NCBI GenBank assembly: GCA_964625145.1 | Contig: CAZVAQ010000017.1 | Span: forward strand, 1 to 37,892 | Origin: CAYTRP01 sp964625145 | GTDB taxonomy: Bacteria; Sumerlaeota; Sumerlaeia; SLMS01; JAHLLQ01 | Direction: 5' to 3' | Length of the DNA stretch: 37,892 bases | Part shown: piece by piece, positions 1-6,828 of the stretch | Numbering within the stretch: position 1 is the stretch's first letter | Layout: every line of letters starts with the position of its first letter | The notes under the pieces: model-generated | Seen by the model: the letters and a program-made list of their open reading frames with translations, nothing else | What the model was told of the DNA's origin: nothing | Databases searched by the model: none | Program-made: the position numbers and the translations under genes

Positions 1-516
1 GTTGTCGTTGGGCCCGTAGAGGTTGGTGGGCATGGCGCTGATGAAGTTGGTGCCGTACTGGCGATTGTAGGCCTGGCACATCTTGATGCCGGCGATCTTG
101 GCGATGGCGTAGGCATCGTTGGTGGGTTCGAGCTGGCCGGTCAGGAGGTATTCCTCCTTCATGGGCTGCGGCGCGAACTTGGGGTAGATGCAGGAGCTGC
201 CGAGGAAGAGGAGCTTTTTCGCGCCATGACGCCAGGCGCTCATGATGACGTTCATCTGGATCTGCAGGTTGTTGGTGATGAAGTCGGCGGGGTAGGTGTT
301 GTTGGCGTAGATGCCACCGACCTTCGCGGCGGCGAGGAAAACGTATTCTGGTTTGTGGCGGGCAAAGAATTCCTCCACCGCGTGTTGATCCTGCAGGTCC
401 AGGCGCGTGGCGGGCACGATGAGGTTGGCGCAGCCTTGCGCGGACAGGCGGCGGACGATGGCGCTGCCGACCATGCCTTGGTGACCGGCGACGTAAATGG
501 AGGAGGCTTTGTTCAT
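1..516 (-). CDS. fcl: GDP-L-fucose synthase (partial, C-terminal part beyond the window)
   Basis: NADPH-dependent epimerase/reductase that turns GDP-4-keto-6-deoxymannose into GDP-L-fucose in the cytoplasm, supplying fucose for surface polysaccharide. Only the first 172 residues are present; the family is about 310-320 long and the gene runs off the left edge. The Rossmann glycine motif GHQGMVGS is at residues 11-18, AAAKVGGIYANN lies at 62-73, and the short-chain dehydrogenase triad is visible as S107 in GSSCIYPK, Y136 and K140 in YAIAK, the same spacing as in E. coli Fcl. The start at 516 gives MNKASSIYVAG; no strong ribosome site precedes it. A GDP-mannose 4,6-dehydratase gene would be expected nearby but is not in view. 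The identity is secure. Confidence 0.95.
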   Translation of the reverse strand, partial: MNKASSIYVAGHQGMVGSAIVRRLSAQGCANLIVPATRLDLQDQHAVEEFFARHKPEYVFLAAAKVGGIYANNTYPADFITNNLQIQMNVIMSAWRHGAKKLLFLGSSCIYPKFAPQPMKEEYLLTGQLEPTNDAYAIAKIAGIKMCQAYNRQYGTNFISAMPTNLYGPNDN

Positions 517-672
517 GGGTTGCTGGTATCGGTGGGGTTTGAGATGTGCGGTGGGATAGATGGCCATGAAGACGCATGCCCGCAATCCCCGTTTTGGGGG
601 AGGACAGCAAGGACAGTAGGGACGTCTGCGAGGTTGAGACAGCGGATCATGGATCCGGGTCGCCGGAAAGCA

Positions 673-700
673 AAAGAGGCCCCGTGATTGGGGCCCCTTT
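673..700 (-). terminator. Rho-independent terminator after panD
   Basis: An 11-nt stem with one mismatch (core GGCCCC/GGGGCC) and a 6-nt loop, GTGATT on the plus strand. Read on the minus strand it is followed by TCTTTTG. It lies 28 bp past the panD stop. The flanking A and T runs mean it could work in both directions. Confidence 0.75.
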
Positions 701-727
701 CCGAATTCTGCATTTTGATTCTTGAAC

Positions 728-1111
728 TCATCCAACCGTGCCGGCGATTTCGCCGAGGTGGATGTCCGCGACGCGGTTGTTGTGGTTCAACACGACGATG
801 CGCGGGTGCCACTCGCGGGCCTGGCGGTCGTCCATCATGGCGTAGGAGATGATGATGACCTCGTCGCCGGGTTGGACCAGGCGGGCCGCCGCGCCGTTGA
901 GACAGATCGTGCCGCTGCCGCGCTCGCCGCGGATGACGTAGGTTTCAAACCGCGCGCCGTTGGCATTGTTGACGACCTGCACCTTCTCGTTTTCCAGCAG
1001 GTCGGCCTCATCCATCAGGTCTTCGTCAATGGTGATGCTGCCGACATAGTGGAGGTTGGCCTCGGTGACCCGGGCGCGGTGGAGTTTGGACTTCATCATG
1101 GTACGGTACAT
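728..1111 (-). CDS. panD: Aspartate 1-decarboxylase proenzyme
   Basis: Pyruvoyl enzyme that decarboxylates L-aspartate to beta-alanine for pantothenate and coenzyme A synthesis in the cytoplasm. It is 127 residues long, normal for the family. The self-cleavage site G24-S25 sits in HYVGSITID, and the N-terminal MYRTMMKSKLHRA and the DEVIIISYA segment are typical of PanD. The frame could extend further upstream, but GGAGG at about 1121-1125 lies 9 nt before the ATG at 1111, while it directly abuts the in-frame ATG at 1120. This favours 1111. It appears monocistronic, with a terminator behind it and an accessory island upstream. No other pan gene is in the window. Confidence 0.96.
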   Translation of the reverse strand: MYRTMMKSKLHRARVTEANLHYVGSITIDEDLMDEADLLENEKVQVVNNANGARFETYVIRGERGSGTICLNGAAARLVQPGDEVIIISYAMMDDRQAREWHPRIVVLNHNNRVADIHLGEIAGTVG

Positions 1112-1212
1112 GGCGGGCATCCTCCTCTGTCGGGATGCGGGGCAAGATCTAGGCCGGGCGGGGGGACCCTCGCAAGGGTGAATTGGGAGGGGTGGGGAGT
1201 GGGGTGAGGGGC

Positions 1213-1815
1213 TCACAGCCCTTCGCGCGGGCGGAAGTAGCCGACGATGCAGGCGGGATTCCGGACGCAGATTTGGATGTGGTTCTGCTGGTGAAAGCCT
1301 GCGTCGGGGTAGAGCGGAGGCCCTTCGATGAAGACGCCGCGGACGGTGTCGAACTCGCCCAATTCGTCCCGGACTCTGATTCGATGAGCGACCTCGATCA
1401 CGGCGCAGTCCAAGTCACGCAGGAGTAAGTCTCGGGAGTCCCCTATGCGCTTGTTCTTGGGAAGTTCCAATCCATCGACTTCAGCAGCTGCCTTGAGTTG
1501 ATCGTATGCGTCTGCAATCAGGCGGAGATACGCTGAATCAAGCAGGTTGAGACATTGGCCGGGATCGATCACTGCCCCAACAACAGCCGGTTCCTTAATG
1601 CGACTGGCGCTGCCCCGACGTTTCGATCCCTTAAGAAGTTCCGCGTATTCAAGGCCTCTCGTTGGATTCCCTTCCCAGAAATACACACCATGTCCCAGCC
1701 AATCGTACTCATTCTCACTTGGGCGCAGGTCATCCTCGCCTGCAAACACCCGCTCCGCAACCTCGCGGTCGCATCCATGAAAGCCCAGAAGAAACGATGG
1801 CAGATAGCGCGCCAC
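1213..1815 (-). CDS. Putative ADP-ribosyltransferase-fold toxin
   Basis: A 200-residue soluble protein I recognise as a recurrent hypothetical family, not by an established name. Near the N-terminus it has FHGCD (H13) and GHGVYFWEGNP (42-51). A histidine-glycine motif followed by a G-x-YF motif resembles the H and Y positions of PARP-like ADP-ribosyltransferases. The C-terminal QNHIQICV (177-184) sits where the last ART strand would be, but has Gln rather than the usual Glu. The start is GTG at 1815, three bases after the stop of the 59-residue gene before it and without its own good ribosome site, so translation is probably coupled. Pairing with a small lysine-rich partner and the position in an island with HigBA suggest a toxin. 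The ART reading is inference from motifs; a different enzyme fold is possible. Confidence 0.5.
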   Translation of the reverse strand: MARYLPSFLLGFHGCDREVAERVFAGEDDLRPSENEYDWLGHGVYFWEGNPTRGLEYAELLKGSKRRGSASRIKEPAVVGAVIDPGQCLNLLDSAYLRLIADAYDQLKAAAEVDGLELPKNKRIGDSRDLLLRDLDCAVIEVAHRIRVRDELGEFDTVRGVFIEGPPLYPDAGFHQQNHIQICVRNPACIVGYFRPREGL

Positions 1816-1818
1816 GGC

Positions 1819-1998
1819 TCACCGATACGGTTTGGCCAGCTTGCCGTCCTTGTCGGCGACACCGGCCTCAACGAGGAACCGCCTCGCGGATTGCTTGTCT
1901 TTGAGGACCTTCTTCATGACGCGCTTGGATGCAGCCAAGTGCTCCTCCACAATTTCCTTCGTCGTCTGACGCTTCTCGAACTTGGGCTTTGTGGGCAT
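1819..1998 (-). CDS. Small basic putative antitoxin for the ART-like protein
   Basis: A 59-residue lysine-rich protein starting MPTKPKFEKRQTTKE and ending in ARRFLVEAGVADKDGKLAKP-YR. It has a central helix-prone stretch (about 15-40) and a C-terminal motif of the form ARxFLxxAG-x-GKLxxxYR that I have seen in other short proteins of unknown role. The ATG at 1998 is preceded by AAAGGAGG with a 9-nt gap, one of the best ribosome sites in the window, which rules out the longer 92-residue reading. The next gene starts 3 nt after its stop. The antitoxin role is inferred from size, order, strong versus weak translation signals, and neighbours. Confidence 0.55.
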   Translation of the reverse strand: MPTKPKFEKRQTTKEIVEEHLAASKRVMKKVLKDKQSARRFLVEAGVADKDGKLAKPYR

Positions 1999-2087
1999 TG
2001 TCGGAATCCTCCTTTCGACTGCGAGAGACATAAAGCAGGTTTGGTAGGGCGCGTCAATGCCTTGTGGAGGGGCTAGCGGGCAGGCGG

Positions 2088-2504
2088 TCAGCTCCACACA
2101 GCTCTAAAGTCGACTCTTCCACCGTCGCGGGTGACGAACACCCGGACCCACAAAGCTCCTCCCCCCGTCTTGAGATCGTACTTCGTTGAACCATCGGGCA
2201 GGACTTCCGAGGTGCCTTGTTGAGCTCCGGGGCTGTCGTTGAGCCAGTTGCTAATCGTTTCCGGATCGTCCTCGAATGAGCCGATGAACGTGCGGGTGAA
2301 CATGCTTCCCTCTGTGCGGATCTCGAAGTTCCTGGCCGACTCAGGGAATGGAGCAAGCTGTCCCCATTCCAGGGTTGTCGCAATCATGGAGGCATTGTCC
2401 AAGGCATTGATCCCAACATTCGCAATCGTGGACATGGTCATGATACCGAACCCGACCAAGAGGGGGATCAGAACGACTTGGCAATCCGAGTACGGCTTCT
2501 TCAT
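2088..2504 (-). CDS. Hypothetical membrane-anchored protein
   Basis: A 138-residue protein of no recognised function. Residues 9-31 (VVLIPLLVGFGIMTMSTIANVG) form one hydrophobic segment, either an uncleaved signal anchor or a membrane helix. The remainder (about 45-138) looks like a small periplasmic or extracellular domain with NFEIRTEGSMFTRTF, a WLNDSPG motif and a C-terminal DFRAVW. The start at 2504 has only a weak GGAAG in front. It lies between the ART-like pair and higA in the lower-GC island on the same strand. Its product may be unrelated to the toxins around it. Confidence 0.6.
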   Translation of the reverse strand: MKKPYSDCQVVLIPLLVGFGIMTMSTIANVGINALDNASMIATTLEWGQLAPFPESARNFEIRTEGSMFTRTFIGSFEDDPETISNWLNDSPGAQQGTSEVLPDGSTKYDLKTGGGALWVRVFVTRDGGRVDFRAVWS

Positions 2505-2627
2505 CTTCCAATCGATCCAGACATTGAAAGATCAAGGACGCGCCACGCGCATCCTGCGGCGGCTCTTCACATTTGTGACTACGCCATGGAACAGGCGGTT
2601 GGGCGCAGGCGGCCATTCCAATGTCGT

Positions 2628-3791
2628 TCAGTGTTGTTTCCCCACAAGTCTTGCCGCTCCATTGAATTCCGTTGATTGGAATTCCATGAGCCGCAATCCT
2701 TCGAATTCAAATCGCCTTTTCAAGTCGTTGTGAAACTTGGGGCTCAGCAGTCCATCATGCTGCAGTCGCCCCACTACAATTCCGGGAGCAATGCCGATTT
2801 TCCTGGCAAACTGCACGATCGTGTCCTTGTAAAACGAGACACAGGTCCGTTTCAAGCCATCGTACAGATCCGGGGGGATGAGATGGTTCTGGGCGAAGCG
2901 GTTGGCTTCTTCCTCGAACTGGGTGCCGTCAGGCTCCTTGTCGTCGATGTAGATGGGCTTCTTTGCGTGCCTAAGGATGTGGCAGGCCTCGTGGAAGAAG
3001 GTGAACCAAAGGTGATCGTCTGTCCTATAGCGCAGGCTAAGGTAGATAAGCGGACGTGTGCCATTGGCGATCCAGCGTGCTGCTCCACAGACATGCGTCT
3101 TGGGGAACTCCGGAACGAAAACGACCGCGACACCAACGGCAGCGCACTGATTCATCAACCTCGTGCAGAGTTCATTGGCTGGCAATGTGGTCAGCTCCCG
3201 CACCTTCGCCAAGGAGGCCTCGAATCTTTTGGCATCATAGTCTGCACATCGAATCTTCTCGGCAAGAATCTCTCCGTGGCGCAGCCACGCGGCCAGATGC
3301 CCGAGTTCGCTCTCGAAGGCGAATGACATCCGGTAGGAGACTTCCTCGCGCGACCAGAGACTCCACCAACTATCCACCGTGGCGACGCCAAAATACGCGA
3401 GCGATTCACGCACTGCCTCGGCCCCCTTGCGTTGTGCTCTTACATAACCAAGCTTTCGCAGTTCAGCCAAGGGTAGACAATCGAGCCAATAAATCGCCTT
3501 CTCATTTTCCTCCTTCTCTTCCTGCTTGGCCCGGAACTCCCGGTAGGCGCTTTCCCGATTGAGCCAGAATCTGGCAGATGGACCAATGGCTTTCTCCAAC
3601 TGCAGTGCTGTCTCCGGAGTGATGGCGACATCATCCGTATCCGACAGAAGTTCGCTGATGGCCTTGGGTGTCTTGCCCATGCGCTTGGCGAGTTCGGCCT
3701 GGGACATGCATCGTTCCTCCAAGAGCTCCCGAAGAGTCTCGCGTGGTGGAGAAACCGTGTCGGGTAGGTATTCGTTAATGACTTGAGGCAT
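2628..3791 (-). CDS. higA: HigA-type antitoxin fused to an ImmA/IrrE metallopeptidase domain
   Basis: A 387-residue two-domain protein. Residues about 17-75 form an XRE/HigA helix-turn-helix (SQAELAKRMGKTPKAISELL), followed by the conserved FWLNRESAYREF at 75-86. The C-terminal half carries a zinc peptidase motif, HEACH at 267-271, and a downstream EEEANRFA at 293-300 that would give the third ligand, as in ImmA/IrrE proteins. It should neutralise HigB and repress the shared promoter; the peptidase may permit regulated cleavage. The start at 3791 follows AAGGAG by 7 nt; the 13 codons upstream in frame overlap the end of higB and are not needed. The gap after higB is 13 bp, in the toxin-first order usual for higBA. 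HigA-peptidase fusions are known, but most HigA antitoxins are about 100 residues. Confidence 0.85.
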   Translation of the reverse strand: MPQVINEYLPDTVSPPRETLRELLEERCMSQAELAKRMGKTPKAISELLSDTDDVAITPETALQLEKAIGPSARFWLNRESAYREFRAKQEEKEENEKAIYWLDCLPLAELRKLGYVRAQRKGAEAVRESLAYFGVATVDSWWSLWSREEVSYRMSFAFESELGHLAAWLRHGEILAEKIRCADYDAKRFEASLAKVRELTTLPANELCTRLMNQCAAVGVAVVFVPEFPKTHVCGAARWIANGTRPLIYLSLRYRTDDHLWFTFFHEACHILRHAKKPIYIDDKEPDGTQFEEEANRFAQNHLIPPDLYDGLKRTCVSFYKDTIVQFARKIGIAPGIVVGRLQHDGLLSPKFHNDLKRRFEFEGLRLMEFQSTEFNGAARLVGKQH

Positions 3792-3804
3792 GGGCTCTCT
3801 CCTT

Positions 3805-4134
3805 CTAGTGATAGTCCACGATCTCGACAATGCGGATGGCGGTGACTCTTGTCAGGTCGATCCCTCCATCTTCCAGTGTGGGGATCGGATCGTTTGCGGG
3901 TTCGAAAATGAGCCTCCAGTTGGCAGAAAGCCTGAGGGAGAACTGGCCGGTTCGGTCTTCCTTAAGGGCTTCGAATTGTCCGGGTAAGCCGGAGGCTTCC
4001 GACAGGTTTGGGAGGGCTGACAAGTCGTCGAGGCGACGTCCAATCACCTTGGCGCGTTCGCCATAGGCCTTTTGGCGGGCGGACGCGCTGTTCATCTGCT
4101 TCTCAATCTTCTTGCTGGCGAAGAGTATATCCAC
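3805..4134 (-). CDS. higB: HigB-like RelE-superfamily mRNA interferase toxin
   Basis: A 109-residue toxin expected to cut mRNA at the ribosome. It begins MDILFASKKIEKQMNSA and shows GQFSLRLSANWRLIFEP, IPTLEDGGIDLTRV and a terminal IVEIVDYH, all typical of the HigB/plasmid-maintenance killer family that ends in a conserved DYH. I place the start at the GTG at 4134 because GGGAGG lies 6 nt upstream and family members begin at this point. A GTG nine codons further upstream (4161) would lie inside the operator palindrome and would add an atypical N-terminus. The first gene of a two-gene operon with higA. Confidence 0.88.
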   Translation of the reverse strand: MDILFASKKIEKQMNSASARQKAYGERAKVIGRRLDDLSALPNLSEASGLPGQFEALKEDRTGQFSLRLSANWRLIFEPANDPIPTLEDGGIDLTRVTAIRIVEIVDYH

Positions 4135-4151
4135 CCACCACCTCCCGGAAA

Positions 4152-4183
4152 AATCATGCACCCATCGGGTGCATGATTGTCAA
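4152..4183 (-). promoter_or_regulatory. higBA promoter and 12-bp palindromic operator
   Basis: A perfect inverted repeat with arms AATCATGCACCC (4152-4163) and its complement (4167-4178), separated by 3 bp, lies 18-44 bp upstream of the higB start. A perfect TTGACA (-35, minus strand, 4178-4183) abuts the outer arm, so the palindrome occupies the -35 to -10 spacer and the -10 region. A HigA dimer bound here would block RNA polymerase. The -10 hexamer itself is poor (CATGAT at about 19 bp). The operator role is inferred from position and symmetry. Confidence 0.75.
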
Positions 4184-4187
4184 GGGC

Positions 4188-4955
4188 CTATCCCTCCCCA
4201 ATCATCTCCTGCCGTTTCATCGCGTCCAGCGGCTCGGTCTTTATCAGCTCCAGAACGCGGTGGTAGCGGCGGACGCCGAGGCCGGCCCAGGCCAGGCGGC
4301 CGTGGACTTCGCGGCGCACGTCGCCCACCGCCGGGTGCAGCCATTGGCGGTGGTCGATGGTCAGCGAGAGGCCGTAGGGGAGGGTGATCCGGATGTGGGC
4401 CTGGACAATGGCGCATTCGATGAAGGTGCCGATGGGGACGGTGGTGTCTTCCAGGCCGAGGAATTCGGTGGTGACGGTGATGGTGCCGCGGCGGGGGGAC
4501 CAGCCTCGGGCCCAGCCTTGGAAGGTGGCGGTGTGGGTGTGGGGTTCGCGGAAGGGGATCTCGGCCGGGGCCAGAATCAGGGGTTGGTCAAAGAGGATGG
4601 TCGCGGCGTTGCGGGGGCTGTGCATTTCGGTCAGGGCATAGCCAGCATCGGGGAGGAGACGAAACTGCACGTGGCCTCCGCCGGATTCGTAGGTGCGCCA
4701 GGTGGCGGTCTCCATGTCCCATGGGATGGTGGTGTGGCTGATGGTGCCGTCGGAGCGATCGCCTTCGAGGACGCGGTAGGTGTTGATGCGGCTTTCGCTG
4801 GCGGCGATGGCTTGGCGAATGGGGAGGCGGGGGAGGGTGGTTTGGGGCGGCGTGGCGGCGGCGGTCGGCGGAGCCGTCCAATCCTTGCCGCAGCCGGACA
4901 GCAGGAGCAGAAGGGGAAGGATGAAGGCGGAAGGATGAAGGATGAAAATTCGCAT
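4188..4955 (-). CDS. Hypothetical lipoprotein
   Basis: A 255-residue predicted lipoprotein: signal peptide MRIFILHPSAFILPLLLLLSGC with lipobox LLSGC, lipidated Cys at 22. The mature part has no motif I can assign; it is beta-rich in appearance (TITVTTEFLGLEDTTVPIGTF, ITLPYGLSLTIDHRQW) and resembles secreted domains of unknown function. Part of the signal-peptide coding region (FILHPSAFILP) is made of the AAGGATG heptamer repeat read on the minus strand. The start codon directly abuts a run of guanines (plus strand), so there is no ribosome site. The true start could differ, but the lipobox supports this region. The higBA -35 box begins 5 bp past its stop codon. Confidence 0.7.
   Translation of the reverse strand: MRIFILHPSAFILPLLLLLSGCGKDWTAPPTAAATPPQTTLPRLPIRQAIAASESRINTYRVLEGDRSDGTISHTTIPWDMETATWRTYESGGGHVQFRLLPDAGYALTEMHSPRNAATILFDQPLILAPAEIPFREPHTHTATFQGWARGWSPRRGTITVTTEFLGLEDTTVPIGTFIECAIVQAHIRITLPYGLSLTIDHRQWLHPAVGDVRREVHGRLAWAGLGVRRYHRVLELIKTEPLDAMKRQEMIGEG
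4917..4947 (+). repeat. AAGGATG heptamer tandem repeat inside a signal-peptide coding region
   Basis: Three AAGGATGA units with a GGCGG interruption, 7-bp period. On the minus strand the repeat encodes FILHPSAFILP of the lipoprotein above. One of several related heptamer blocks in the window. Confidence 0.75.
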
Positions 4956-4982
4956 GGGGGGTTGGGGTTGGGGGGGGGGGGG
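4956..4982 (+). other. G-quadruplex-prone guanine tract at a start codon
   Basis: Three guanine blocks separated by TT: a run of six that begins with the last base of the lipoprotein start codon complement, a run of four, and a run of thirteen (4970-4982). On the minus strand this is the C-rich leader directly before the lipoprotein ATG. Long homopolymers are also error-prone in assemblies, so the length of the last run is uncertain. Confidence 0.6.
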
Positions 4983-5064
4983 TTGTGGAGGTGGCGCGGC
5001 GGTGAGGCTTGGCCGATCCCTAATCCCAAATCATTGGGTCTTGAAATGTGACTCCCGACTCCAG

Positions 5065-5125
5065 ATCCCCGGCTCCTGATTCCTGTTTCCTGAATCCTGT
5101 TTCCTGAATCCCTGCTCCTGCCTTC
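5065..5125 (+). repeat. TTCCTGA-type heptamer repeat
   Basis: Imperfect 7-bp units of the form TTCCTGA, TTCCTGT and ATCCTGT, about six to seven in a row, in the 250-bp gap between the divergent lipoprotein and solute-binding protein genes. The rest of this gap holds the guanine tract and an isolated TTGACA (5138-5143) with no matching -10 box. Confidence 0.65.
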
Positions 5126-5205
5126 GTATCGCGCGTCTTGACACGGGTTGGGGGGTGCCCCACCGTCGGCGGCGCGTGATCATTCCTTGTCCGGGTGTCG
5201 TGTCA

Positions 5206-6828
5206 ATGGCGGTGCGCCGTGGTTTGTGGCCCTTGTGGAGGTTGATGGTTCTGGCCCTTGGGGGGTTGGTGCTGTCGGGATGTGTGGACAAGCGTCCGCC
5301 AGAGGAGCTGGAGAGCTCGGTCATCTATGGTTATTCGGACACGATCGCGACGTTCGATCCCGCCAAGCAGCGCTATGCCCAGGAAAGCTCCGTCTTCAGG
5401 CAGGTGATGGAGGGTTTGGTGGAGTGGGACAACGACTTGCAACTCGCCCCGCTGCTGGCCACGAAGTGGGAGACGCCCGACGATTGCAAGACGTGGTACT
5501 TTCACCTGCGCGAGGGGGTGAAGTTCCATGACGGCACACCCTTCAATGCCGACGTCGTGAAGTGGCACTTCGAGCGGATCAAGGATCCGGCAACGGCTTC
5601 CACGCGGGCGTACCTGATCCAGGACCTGGATTGGATCGAGGTCCTGGACGATCATCTGGTGGCATTTCACATGAAGACGCCCAACTGCGTCCTGCCGGAG
5701 TTGTTCGCCGGAACTTGGGCGCGGTTCCCGAGCCGGAAGAATTTCGATGAGTTGGGAGAGGGGATCGCCCGCAATCCCGTGGGGACCGGGCCGTTCCGCT
5801 TCGTGGAGTGGCGCGACGACATTCACATCAAGTTCGAGAGGAATCCGGATTACTGGAACCCGGACATCTATCACCTCGAGCGCCTGGAGTTCCGCCCGAT
5901 CAAGGAGCACACCACGCGCCTGATCCTGCTGGAGCAGGGGACGATCGACATCGCCAGCCTGTTCTACAAGCACTCTGAGGTCGCCGCGAAGATACCGGGC
6001 GTGGAGCTTCAATCGGTGCCACAGCTCTCGATCCGTTACGTCGGGTTCAATGTGAACGAGCCGCCATTCGACAATGTGTTGATGCGTCGGGCGGCAAACC
6101 ACGCCATCAACAAGGATGACATGGTGAAGTATGTGCTGATGGGCGCGGGCACGCCGGCAAAGGGCCCGTTCCCGGAGGTGGTCTCGGGTTACAACCCCAA
6201 CCTTCCCGTGTACGATTATGACCCCGTGAAGGCGAAGGCCATGATCGCCGAAGCGGGTTATCCCAACGGGGTGGATGTGGAGTTGTGGACGCAGGAGGTC
6301 GGACAATACCGCGACGTGGCGGAGGCGATCATCGGCGACCTGGAGAAGGTGGGCATCCGCGTCGAGCTGAAGATCTTTGACAACGCGGCCTACTGGGACA
6401 AGATTGACGAGTTCCGCGATCCGGAGGAGCGCTCCGTATATCGCCGCCCACCGGGGCTGAAGCCCTACAACATGTATTTGGGCGGTTGGGTGGGTGGCGA
6501 GACGGCCCACGGCTACCTGCGGCCGTTGTTCCTGTCGACTTCGACCAGCAACTCCTCGTGGTACAGCAACCCGGAGGTGGATAAATTGTTGGACGAGTAT
6601 GCCCTGAAGGTCACGCCGGCCGAGCGCGAGGTGATCTACCGCCGCATCCAGGAGATCGTCGTCGAGGACGCCCCTTGGATCTTTGCCTATTACGGCCAGA
6701 TCGTCGAGGGGGTTCGCGACCGGGTGAAGGGCTACCGGGCCAACCCGTCGAACATGTATTTCTTCCACGACGTCACGACGGACGACGGAGAGGAAGATGC
6801 TGAGGGCGCGGAGGGTGGCGAGCTGTGA
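5206..6828 (+). CDS. ABC transporter substrate-binding lipoprotein, family 5 (peptide type)
   Basis: A 540-residue periplasmic solute-binding lipoprotein of the DppA/OppA family, normal in length. The signal peptide MAVRRGLWPLWRLMVLALGG ends in lipobox LVLSGC, Cys26. Family motifs include the FRQVMEGLVEWDNDLQLAPLLA region, YFHLREGVKFHDGTPFNADVV and NPVGTGPF. The likely ligand is a short peptide, but family members also bind nickel, haem or sugars, and the ligand cannot be read from sequence. I chose ATG 5206 from the lipobox; a GTG at 5155 would add 17 residues that do not look like a signal peptide. Its stop overlaps the permease start by 4 bp, so the two are co-translated. The acidic tail DDGEEDAEGAEGGEL is unusual. 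Confidence 0.92.
   Translation: MAVRRGLWPLWRLMVLALGGLVLSGCVDKRPPEELESSVIYGYSDTIATFDPAKQRYAQESSVFRQVMEGLVEWDNDLQLAPLLATKWETPDDCKTWYFHLREGVKFHDGTPFNADVVKWHFERIKDPATASTRAYLIQDLDWIEVLDDHLVAFHMKTPNCVLPELFAGTWARFPSRKNFDELGEGIARNPVGTGPFRFVEWRDDIHIKFERNPDYWNPDIYHLERLEFRPIKEHTTRLILLEQGTIDIASLFYKHSEVAAKIPGVELQSVPQLSIRYVGFNVNEPPFDNVLMRRAANHAINKDDMVKYVLMGAGTPAKGPFPEVVSGYNPNLPVYDYDPVKAKAMIAEAGYPNGVDVELWTQEVGQYRDVAEAIIGDLEKVGIRVELKIFDNAAYWDKIDEFRDPEERSVYRRPPGLKPYNMYLGGWVGGETAHGYLRPLFLSTSTSNSSWYSNPEVDKLLDEYALKVTPAEREVIYRRIQEIVVEDAPWIFAYYGQIVEGVRDRVKGYRANPSNMYFFHDVTTDDGEEDAEGAEGGEL

Noticed and set aside
2664..2684. GAATTCC / GGAATTC inverted repeat in the 3' end of higA
   Set aside because: Only 7-bp arms and coincides with codons for EFQSTEFN; chance is a sufficient explanation.
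4008..5051. Long plus-strand open frame (about 347 codons) opposite the lipoprotein
   Set aside because: Glycine- and alanine-rich low-complexity product, no ribosome site, and it overlaps a minus-strand gene with a valid lipobox signal peptide; typical antisense shadow in GC-rich DNA.
5138..5166. Promoter of the solute-binding operon from a perfect TTGACA at 5138-5143
   Set aside because: No acceptable -10 hexamer at 16-19 bp; noted only as an isolated -35-like match.
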